Below are positions 32,565-38,620 of a DNA stretch of 38,620 bases, piece after piece. This stretch comes from Snodgrassella sp. (GTDB lineage: Bacteria; Pseudomonadota; Gammaproteobacteria; Burkholderiales; Neisseriaceae), in NCBI GenBank assembly GCA_024103515.1, contig JAGGIK010000014.1, positions 1 to 38,620 on the forward strand, read 5' to 3'. Within the stretch, counting starts at the first letter, position 1, and every line of letters begins with the position of its first letter. The notes beneath the pieces are model-generated. The model had not been told where the DNA came from, made no database searches, and saw only the letters and a program-made list of their open reading frames with translations. The position numbers and the translations under genes were made by a program.

Positions 32565-32709
32565 GCTTATACAGCGAACAACTCTTCATGCAACAGATAA
32601 ATTATTTGTGATATTTATCTACAGGAATTTAGAGTATGCCGAAAAATTCCCACTCTGGCACAAACTGACTGGTAATATTTATTATGTAACTGGTGACATC
32701 ATTAAACAT

Positions 32710-33342
32710 TTATTCGCTTAAGTTCAAATAAATGCGACTACCCTGCATATTGGCTATCGTATTGAGCAATAATTCAAAATGGTCATCATTACCCATAAAA
32801 TCCAGCTCATTGGTATTGGCAATCAATAATGGTGCATGCTGATATAAATGAAAAAAATGCCGGTACTCATTGTGAATCTGCTGCAAATAGCCCTCAGGAA
32901 ACAGATTAATCATACCGTCATTTCGCTGACGCAAGCGCTTATCCAGCATTTCATCACTGCCTTCTAGATAAATGACCAAATCAGGTACCGGAAATTTAGG
33001 CATTACCCTTTGTTTTATCTGCCAGTAAAGTGTCTGTTCGTCATCACGCAAAATCACTGGTACGTAAATTTGATCTTTTTCCAGCAGAAAATCAGCCACC
33101 ACACGGGATCGGCGATCATCTTCAGCATATATCAGCTTAATCGCTTCACTGCGCCGCATCAGAAAATGCATTTCAGTCGCCAGACCATGATTGGTTGCAT
33201 TCATATAAAATCTTTGCAGAAACGGATTGCTTTCTGGAATTTCCGATAACAGCAACGCATCAAAACGCTGCGCCAGACGCCGGCTTAAAGCAGATTTACC
33301 ACTCCCAATTGAACCCTCGACAACAATATAGCGATAATCCAT
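32710..33342 (-). CDS. deoxynucleoside kinase (deoxyadenosine/deoxyguanosine type)
   Basis: A 210-residue P-loop kinase of the deoxynucleoside kinase family, phosphorylating a deoxynucleoside for salvage. The P-loop is EGSIGSGKSALSRRLA (9-24). A substrate-binding region follows (SEIPESNPFLQRFY), then the typical VVADFLLEKDQIY, the DLVIYLEGSDEMLDKRLRQR lid region, and an IHNEYRHFFHLY segment. The exact nucleoside cannot be read from the sequence. A strong AGAGGGG ribosome-binding site precedes the ATG. It lies 30 bases after folK, an arrangement common in beta- and gammaproteobacteria. Confidence 0.88.
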   Translation of the reverse strand: MDYRYIVVEGSIGSGKSALSRRLAQRFDALLLSEIPESNPFLQRFYMNATNHGLATEMHFLMRRSEAIKLIYAEDDRRSRVVADFLLEKDQIYVPVILRDDEQTLYWQIKQRVMPKFPVPDLVIYLEGSDEMLDKRLRQRNDGMINLFPEGYLQQIHNEYRHFFHLYQHAPLLIANTNELDFMGNDDHFELLLNTIANMQGSRIYLNLSE

Positions 33343-33372
33343 ACATTTTTCCCCTCTTTACGTGGAATAACA

Positions 33373-33873
33373 TCAGACAAGAACTTTGACCTTTTCTCTC
33401 GGTTTTTCCTGCAATAATTTTTTAGCCAGCGTTGCTGCAGTGCCTTGATCACCAATAGGATAATAAGGCGCAATTCGAGCCAGAGGTACCATCACAAAAG
33501 CGCGATCATGCGCGCGCGGATGCGGCAAAATGAGTTCCAGATCATTTCTTTTCTGGCCATTGTAATCAATTATATCCAGATCAAGCGTACGTGGACCAAA
33601 ACGAATAGTACGTTCACGCCCAAAATTCAATTCTAATTGTTGCAAATTCTGCAACAACCGATGTGGATCGAGTGTAGTGTTAACCAATATTACCGCATTG
33701 ATAAAATCAGGCTGAGTAGTCACACCAACCGGTTTAGTTTGATAAAACGGCGAAATCGCTTTAATTCTGACACCATCAATTTGATTCAACGCAGTCAAAG
33801 CCGCGGTTATTTGCTGTTGTGGATCGCCTAGATTAGCACCTAAAGATATAACTGCCGTCACCATCTCACTCAT
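33373..33873 (-). CDS. folK: 2-amino-4-hydroxy-6-hydroxymethyldihydropteridine pyrophosphokinase
   Basis: Transfers pyrophosphate from ATP to hydroxymethyldihydropterin, giving the substrate for dihydropteroate synthase in folate synthesis. The 166-residue protein has ISLGANLGDP (9-18), SPFYQTKPVG, DFINAVILV, and the metal-binding GPRTLDLDIIDYNG (about 93-106), followed by LPHPRAHDRAFVMVPLARIAP. The ATG overlaps the pcnB stop as ATGA, so the two are translationally coupled. A second ATG three codons in is possible. Confidence 0.95.
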   Translation of the reverse strand: MSEMVTAVISLGANLGDPQQQITAALTALNQIDGVRIKAISPFYQTKPVGVTTQPDFINAVILVNTTLDPHRLLQNLQQLELNFGRERTIRFGPRTLDLDIIDYNGQKRNDLELILPHPRAHDRAFVMVPLARIAPYYPIGDQGTAATLAKKLLQEKPREKVKVLV

Positions 33874-35207
33874 GCCTGTTCCAGTCTGGACATATTGGTC
33901 TTTCTACGACGACGTCTTGTTCTCGATTTATTTGCAATACCTTCCTGAGCTGGCGCATTCCTGATCATCTGTGTGCGCTCATTTTCAGAAGCTTGTTGGA
34001 AAGCCTGCCACCACGATACCACCTCAGCATCAATTTCTCCCAATTGAGCACGCAAGCACAGAAAATCGAATGCTGCTCGAAAACGTTGCTGCCCAAGCAA
34101 ACGAAATGGTCTGGCACCACGTCTGATTTCAAATAATGGTTGCATCATCCAGATTTCGCGCATTACTACGCTATAGCGCTGCGGTATACCCCAGCTCTTA
34201 TCCAGATGATCCCGTTGTGCAGCAATGGCCGCATTCATTGCTGCACTGCTTCGTATTCCGGTCGCTTTTTCACGATTCCAGCTTTCCATAATGCGTGGCC
34301 ATAAGACAGCCGCAAGTACAAAACCCATCGACACGGATTTATCTGCGCGCAGACGCTGATCAGTGTTATGCAAAGCTAAAGCAACTATATTATCATTACC
34401 TTCTGCACCCGGCAGCAAGGCATCAAGCAAGGGATGCACATTATTTAGTTGCAGCGTATTTAATTGACGTAAACATGCCTGAGCATGGCCGCTGAACAAA
34501 ATTTTTAATACTTCATCAAATAATCGGGCTAGCGGTTCGCGCTGCAATAGATCAGCACATTCAGCAATGGGTCGAGCCGTCTTTTTGTCAACAGTAAAAC
34601 CAAGTTTACCGGATATTCTGGCCGCACGCAGCATTCGCACCGGATCTTCTTGATACCGTGCCAGCGGCTTACCAATCATAACCAGACGACGTTGCCGAAT
34701 ATCATCCACACCATGATGAAAATCCAGCACTACCTCTCGTTCTGGATCATAATATAAAGCATTGGCAGTAAAATCGCGCCGCATGGCATCCTGTTCAAGC
34801 GTACCGAAGTTCGCATCTTTCATAATGCGTCCCAATTCATTCTGACTACTGACTTCACCGCCGCGAAACGTTGTCACTTCAATCGTTTCAGGGCCAACCA
34901 TCACATGCACAATCGGAAAACGTCGGCCAATGATGCGACTTCGCCGAAACAACTTACGTACCTGTTCCGGAGTAGCATCTGTGGCCACATCAAAATCTTT
35001 GGGCGTAATTCCCAGCAGCAAATCCCGAACAGCGCCACCAACTACAAAAGCCTGATAACCTGCATTGTGCAGGCGCTTAATCACCTTTTCCGCAGCAAAA
35101 CTGAGTTCATCAGCCTGAATACGGTGCTGGGCAAACGGCAACTCTCTTTTTTTCATTGCCGCAACAGACTTTCTGGATAAAACCTTATGTAACCACTTTG
35201 CTAACAT
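33870..35207 (-). CDS. pcnB: poly(A) polymerase I
   Basis: Adds poly(A) tails to RNA 3' ends, promoting decay by exonucleases. The 445-residue protein has the class II nucleotidyltransferase head: AFVVGGAVRDLLLG, then the catalytic KDFDVATDATPEQ (Asp71 and Asp73), RFPIVHVMV, TTFRG and RRDFTANALYYD. The PAP-type R-rich and helical tail follows. The C-terminus is strongly basic (KSRTRRRRRKT), typical of PcnB as against CCA-adding enzyme. The start chosen is the first ATG, which lacks a clear ribosome-binding site; another in-frame ATG lies 17 codons later. It heads the pcnB-folK-kinase operon. Confidence 0.94.
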   Translation of the reverse strand: MLAKWLHKVLSRKSVAAMKKRELPFAQHRIQADELSFAAEKVIKRLHNAGYQAFVVGGAVRDLLLGITPKDFDVATDATPEQVRKLFRRSRIIGRRFPIVHVMVGPETIEVTTFRGGEVSSQNELGRIMKDANFGTLEQDAMRRDFTANALYYDPEREVVLDFHHGVDDIRQRRLVMIGKPLARYQEDPVRMLRAARISGKLGFTVDKKTARPIAECADLLQREPLARLFDEVLKILFSGHAQACLRQLNTLQLNNVHPLLDALLPGAEGNDNIVALALHNTDQRLRADKSVSMGFVLAAVLWPRIMESWNREKATGIRSSAAMNAAIAAQRDHLDKSWGIPQRYSVVMREIWMMQPLFEIRRGARPFRLLGQQRFRAAFDFLCLRAQLGEIDAEVVSWWQAFQQASENERTQMIRNAPAQEGIANKSRTRRRRRKTNMSRLEQA

Positions 35208-35365
35208 AAAATATAAATACTAATGGAAAAAAATCACAAGCCACAGTACAAGCGGGCTAACTAAGCAATATAGTATAACCTATCTGCCACCTATTCAGCA
35301 TTTTCACTTTATTACCAGACGCCGGCTAAGCAAGTATCACTAGCACAACAGTCATGGATATATTA

Positions 35366-35371
35366 TATAAT
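35366..35371 (+). promoter_or_regulatory. possible -10 box for the DUF3460 operon
   Basis: A perfect TATAAT lies 44 bases before the ATG of the small DUF3460 gene, in the divergent spacer with pcnB. No good -35 box is seen upstream, so this is tentative. Confidence 0.35.
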
Positions 35372-35409
35372 AATCCTATCCATATGCTTTTAGCAGAGAA
35401 GAAAACATT

Positions 35410-35595
35410 ATGTACCACTACCAATCAGATATAACGAAGTTTTTAAATGAATATTTAGCAGAAAATCCTGAAATAGAACAGTCTCGCCTCCAGCAGCGCA
35501 ATTTGCTCTGGGATGTTGAACTAAATGCAGAAGATGAAAAAAATTTTGCCGCAGCCAGACTGTTAAAAAAAGGCTACCCTTATCTAACAGAATAA
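35410..35595 (+). CDS. DUF3460 family small protein
   Basis: A 61-residue hydrophilic, mostly helical protein. The opening MYHYQSDITKFLNEY and the ending GYPYLTE, with the internal LLWD, match DUF3460, a short family typical of betaproteobacteria whose function is unknown. A GCAGAGAAG stretch upstream can serve as ribosome-binding site. It is 15 bases before the methyltransferase gene and likely co-transcribed with it. Confidence 0.85.
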   Translation: MYHYQSDITKFLNEYLAENPEIEQSRLQQRNLLWDVELNAEDEKNFAAARLLKKGYPYLTE

Positions 35596-35610
35596 ACTGC
35601 TTTTCCTGTA

Positions 35611-36279
35611 ATGACGATTCAGCAAAATCAACCTACTTTGTTACAACAGCAGTATCTGGCTAATATCAATCCGCCAGAACCAACCGTACTGACTGAGCTA
35701 CGGGCGGAAACTGCTTACCATCGCAAAGCAAACATGTCTATTGCACCTGAACAGGCGCAATTATTGAAATGGTTGGCACAAATCATTCAGGCACGGTACT
35801 ATTTAGAAATTGGTGTATATACCGGCTACAGTAGTACCGCCATGGCTCTGGCACTGCCGCAGGACGGACACATTACTGCCTGTGACATCAACGTCACCTA
35901 TACAGATATTGCTCGAAAATACTGGAAAAAAGCCGGTGTCAGCACCAAAATTGATCTTTATTTACAACCGGCACTAATTACTCTGGATACTTTGATAGCA
36001 CAACAAAAAAACAATCATTATGATCTGGCACTGATTGATGCAGATAAAGCGCCTACGCCACATTATTTTGAACGTTGTCTACAACTGGTACGATCTGGCG
36101 GCATTATTGCGATTGATAATGTACTTCTACATGGACGTGTATTACGGCCTGTACAGCTTCACGAATCAGAAAGCACCAGTATCATGCGCCAGTTTAATGC
36201 CAGTCTGGTTCAGGATCATCGTATTAATATGTTAACTTTGCCTCTCGGTGACGGTCTAACATTGATCCAAAAAAAATAA
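35611..36279 (+). CDS. class I SAM-dependent O-methyltransferase
   Basis: A 222-residue methyltransferase of the caffeoyl-CoA/catechol O-methyltransferase-like group. It has the SAM-binding motif LEIGVYTGYSSTAMALALP (about 65-83), the acidic ACDIN after strand two, and the metal-site YDLALIDADK (about 137-146), followed by IIAIDNVLLHGRV. The substrate is not known. The family usually needs a divalent metal and methylates small hydroxylated compounds or, in some members, other acceptors. It sits in a plus-strand group with DUF3460, a lipoprotein and purE. The start lacks a strong ribosome-binding site. Confidence 0.9.
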   Translation: MTIQQNQPTLLQQQYLANINPPEPTVLTELRAETAYHRKANMSIAPEQAQLLKWLAQIIQARYYLEIGVYTGYSSTAMALALPQDGHITACDINVTYTDIARKYWKKAGVSTKIDLYLQPALITLDTLIAQQKNNHYDLALIDADKAPTPHYFERCLQLVRSGGIIAIDNVLLHGRVLRPVQLHESESTSIMRQFNASLVQDHRINMLTLPLGDGLTLIQKK

Positions 36280-36307
36280 CAAAGTCATACAAAAGGTGCA
36301 AAATCCC

Positions 36308-36991
36308 ATGTTCATATTCAATATCCGCCATAAAAGCATAAAGTTTTTTGCTAGCCTACTAATTAGCGCCTGTACAACTACAGCACCGCAGACTCAGTTG
36401 AGCACGGCAAGTGAATCGGCACAGGAATATCAGACCATCAGCCATAATACTGAAGAATTGAAACTGCTTCAGGCGCAGTTGTCTGCCATACAGGAACAAA
36501 TAGGGATTCTGAATAAACAGATCAGTGCGATGCAACAGCAGCAGGCCACCATATCACGGTATCTCAATGTGCACTTATCAACCAAACATACTTTTGCATC
36601 TAATCTCTTAGCTAGCACCAAAAAAAGCGACTCAACCGCTGAAGCAAGGCGCTTATTTCAGGCTGGTCTATATGCACAGGCAATCAACCTGCTGAAAAAT
36701 GCCGATAGCGGAGGTAATGGCAGTACTGAGGCGCAAGAACGAATGTGGCTTTTGCTGCAAAATCATGCCCACCTAAACAACTGCGAATCAGTAATCAATA
36801 TTGGCAAGCGCTTTAACGCTCTCTATCCGCACAATGCGCACAATGCCAATGTGCTGTATCAGGTAGCTGTATGCCAAAACCGTTTGCAACAGCAGGATAT
36901 CGCCCGCGTAACCTGCCAACACATCATCAATACCTATCCGAATAGTTCTGCAGCAGCTAAAGCCAGACAACTTATAAATAAAAAGAAATAA
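36308..36991 (+). CDS. coiled-coil and TPR lipoprotein (YbgF/CpoB-like)
   Basis: A 227-residue exported lipoprotein. The signal peptide ends in the lipobox LISAC (cysteine near residue 22). A coiled coil follows (about 50-95; ELKLLQAQLSAIQEQIGILNK), then a serine-rich linker, then TPR-like helices to the end (AEARRLFQAGLYAQAINLL, VLYQVAVCQNRLQQQDIA). That layout resembles CpoB/YbgF, which links the Tol system to peptidoglycan synthesis, but no tol-pal genes are adjacent, so the role is inferred by architecture only. The frame opens at a GTG at 36296; I prefer the ATG at 36308, with AAAGGTG upstream. It is followed 30 bases later by purE. Confidence 0.78.
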   Translation: MFIFNIRHKSIKFFASLLISACTTTAPQTQLSTASESAQEYQTISHNTEELKLLQAQLSAIQEQIGILNKQISAMQQQQATISRYLNVHLSTKHTFASNLLASTKKSDSTAEARRLFQAGLYAQAINLLKNADSGGNGSTEAQERMWLLLQNHAHLNNCESVINIGKRFNALYPHNAHNANVLYQVAVCQNRLQQQDIARVTCQHIINTYPNSSAAAKARQLINKKK

Positions 36992-37021
36992 CTTACATAT
37001 ATCAAATACAAGGTAAAACAT

Positions 37022-37504
37022 ATGAATTCACCACTAATCGGCATCATCATGGGTAGTAATAGCGACTATCCGGTGATGCAAATGGCCGAACAATTTCTTG
37101 ATCAGTTCGGTGTCAACTATGAAACCCGAGTAATTTCCGCTCATCGCACTCCTGATCTAATGTTTGAATATGCACAAACCGCCCGAGAGCGCGGTCTCAA
37201 GGCAATTATTGCCGGTGCCGGTGGTGCTGCCCATTTACCCGGTATGGTGGCCGCAAAAACCACCCTACCAGTATTGGGCGTCCCTATTCCGAGCAAGTAT
37301 CTATACGGTAAAGATTCATTATTATCTATCGTACAAATGCCCAAAGGGGTACCTGTCGCCACATTCGCTATTGGTGAAGCAGGCGCTGCTAATGCTGCAC
37401 TGTTTGCACTATCTTTACTTGCCAACGAGCAACCACATCTGGCTGATAAACTTGCTCAATTCCGTGAAAATCAAAAACAAACCGTGTTGGCCATGAGTGT
37501 ATGA
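37022..37504 (+). CDS. purE: N5-carboxyaminoimidazole ribonucleotide mutase
   Basis: Converts N5-CAIR to CAIR in purine synthesis. The 160-residue class I PurE shows [15 protein letters not shown] (8-22), the catalytic SAHRTPD (39-45), [44 protein letters not shown] and [14 protein letters not shown]. The start ATG follows an AAGGT stretch at proper spacing. purK is not next to it; the ATP-dependent partner must be elsewhere. Confidence 0.97.
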   Translation: MNSPLIGIIMGSNSDYPVMQMAEQFLDQFGVNYETRVISAHRTPDLMFEYAQTARERGLKAIIAGAGGAAHLPGMVAAKTTLPVLGVPIPSKYLYGKDSLLSIVQMPKGVPVATFAIGEAGAANAALFALSLLANEQPHLADKLAQFRENQKQTVLAMSV

Positions 37505-37665
37505 TTTAAGATTATTTAACACATGCTTATGTTCATAAAAACTGAACAATAAATATCCATTTTAAAGGCAAAGAAATTAAATAAGCCCTTAACTTCCGCT
37601 TATGATCAGTTATATCTACCTTACTTGCCAATTAGCATTTCATCGTGAGCATTGAATAAACCATT

Positions 37666-37869
37666 ATGACCACAGATCAGATTATTAATTTTGACGGGGA
37701 TATTCCTAAGAAAATTACCATTGAAGATAAAGATGAAGTGGAGCAAACTAGGCTTATTAATCAATCAGATGAAGAAGATAAGTCTATTATTTTTAAAATA
37801 ATTGATAAAATGCTTACTACCCAAAAATTTAAAGATTTTTTAATAAAAATGTGGCTTTTCTGTAAATAA
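37666..37869 (+). CDS. small orphan protein, acidic front and basic hydrophobic tail
   Basis: A 67-residue protein that I do not recognise. The first two thirds are strongly acidic (FDGDIP, EDKDEVEQTR, SDEEDKS); the last third is amphipathic to hydrophobic and basic (IIFKIIDKMLTTQKF, then KDFLIKMWLFCK). A clear intrinsic terminator follows at 37891-37922, which supports it being a transcribed gene. The ribosome-binding site is weak. It is 160 bases after purE. A membrane-active or leader-bearing peptide is one possibility, but no family support exists. Confidence 0.6.
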   Translation: MTTDQIINFDGDIPKKITIEDKDEVEQTRLINQSDEEDKSIIFKIIDKMLTTQKFKDFLIKMWLFCK

Positions 37870-37890
37870 GAATTCATTACTAAAATATAC

Positions 37891-37922
37891 AAAGCCTGAA
37901 ATACTTTTATTTCGGGCTTTTT
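37891..37922 (+). terminator. rho-independent terminator
   Basis: A 12-bp stem AAAGCCTGAAAT / ATTTCGGGCTTT (one G-T pair) with a 6-base loop, continuing into a T-run. It lies 22 bases past the stop of the small orphan gene. Confidence 0.9.
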
Positions 37923-38313
37923 CATGAGCGATAATTTATTTTATATCTTTGTCATGATAACAGTTTTTAGTGTATCACAATGAAAGTACTTACAATTTAT
38001 GATGCAGGCATATATGTAAAATCTCCATACTTTTCAACTTATTAGAAACTGCTAAATGTAACCTGACGTTTTTATTAATTTCTAAATATTTATATCATGC
38101 TAACAGAAAAATGTTGAACAAAATGAAAATTTTTCAAATAAAATGAAAAAATTCCCAATGAAAATCTTAAAGAATTCTAACGGCTTTGGAATGGCTTCTT
38201 TGTATGGAAAGTTACCAACAACTGGGTTAACCCTTAAATCTTTTTGTAATATTGCACAAATAGTCCTTTTGTCCGGAACGAAATGCAGAAACCTTACACT
38301 TTACCACAAATAA
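37923..38313. other. AT-rich spacer, no gene recognised
   Basis: No convincing coding frame is seen in these 390 bases between the terminator at 37922 and the small ORF trace below. Confidence 0.5.
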
Positions 38314-38442
38314 ATGCACTTATTTAATATATTTAACCTTATTAAAATCCTTATACCCGAGGATGAACTGGAACTGCTAGATAAGCTGAACAGTTCAAAT
38401 CAAAACTCCAACCCTAGGGTTGGAGTTTTGGTTTATATTTAG
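38314..38442 (+). pseudogene. possible C-terminal remnant of a lost gene
   Basis: A 42-codon frame from ATG 38314 reads MHLFNIFNLIKILIPEDELELLDKL and ends through a palindromic terminator. The segment IPEDELELLDKLNSS looks like a helical C-terminus of a real protein, but no ribosome-binding site is present and the last codons are simply the terminator sequence. Probably a gene remnant or a chance frame. Confidence 0.3.
38401..38430. terminator. 30-bp perfect palindrome, terminator-like
   Basis: CAAAACTCCAACCCT followed at once by its exact complement, then GGTTTATATTT. It folds as a strong hairpin, with the central bases forming the loop. Either strand could use it as a terminator, but no confident gene ends at it. 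Confidence 0.7.
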
Positions 38443-38543
38443 TTATCTAAAATTTAATCTCTTTATTAAATATATTTTCTACGCAATTGTTTCCCAGATA
38501 CAGATGATATAATAATTTTTCTTTGCTATTAATGCTATTTTAT

Positions 38544-38620
38544 TGTAAATATCCCAAACTTAGTACAAAACAGACGTAGAAAATCATGCTGCTTGTTTTA
38601 GTGTTTTATACTCAATCGGC
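38544..38620 (-). mobile_element. right end of an IS3-family element, cut by the window
   Basis: Element end TGTAAATATCCCAAAC on the plus strand, then, read on the minus strand, the OrfB C-terminus PIEYKTLKQAA with its stop at 38584-38586. It is very similar to the ends at 429 and 19441. The rest lies beyond the window, so it could be intact or decayed. Confidence 0.7.

Overview
The window is a chromosomal segment from an AT-rich Neisseriaceae-type betaproteobacterium. It carries a synthetase-only RelA, a DUF3460 small protein, and an hda gene translationally coupled to a HAD phosphatase. It also has a tamA-tamB pair, a pcnB-folK-deoxynucleoside kinase-panB cluster, and spacers full of decayed IS3-family elements. 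Low GC, heavy IS decay and otherwise tidy housekeeping operons would fit a host-restricted gut symbiont such as Snodgrassella. That genus assignment is recalled similarity plus inference, not a database match.

Layout. 1-2070: three decayed IS3-family pieces. 2071-3655 (-): a small lipoprotein and cysteine synthase. 3974-5020: a decayed IS3 element. 5252-9150: relA (-), apt (+) and kdsA (-), with a strong bidirectional terminator between apt and kdsA. 9151-10154: apparently empty. 10155-16018 (+): the tamA-tamB operon for outer-membrane assembly. 16019-17092: a spacer with a candidate structured RNA and an inverted repeat just before a LysR-type regulator. 17093-19246 (+): LysR regulator and glycerate 2-kinase. 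19441-20300: decayed IS3 sequence. 20488-21818 (-): a HAD phosphatase overlapping hda. 22389-23358: a decayed IS3 element with recognisable orfA and orfB. 24158-35207 (-): a long co-directional run of glnE, slyD, rep, ung, thiD, panB, a deoxynucleoside kinase, folK and pcnB. 35410-37869 (+): DUF3460, an O-methyltransferase, a coiled-coil/TPR lipoprotein, purE and a small orphan protein with its own terminator. 37923-38620: a possible decayed ORF ending in a 30-bp perfect palindrome, then the end of another IS3 copy.

The genes are mostly core metabolism: cysteine, KDO, adenine salvage, thiamine, pantothenate, folate, purine and nitrogen regulation. Others serve replication and repair (hda, rep, ung), RNA processing (pcnB), the stringent response (relA) and envelope biogenesis (tamAB, kdsA, lipoproteins). 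I see no CRISPR array, prophage, rRNA, tRNA or defence island. The most unusual material is the family of at least five decayed IS3 copies sharing a C-terminal signature and terminal sequence, the small charged orphan protein at 37666, and the structured leader-like spacer at 16673-17053. I did not find a convincing new multi-gene system.
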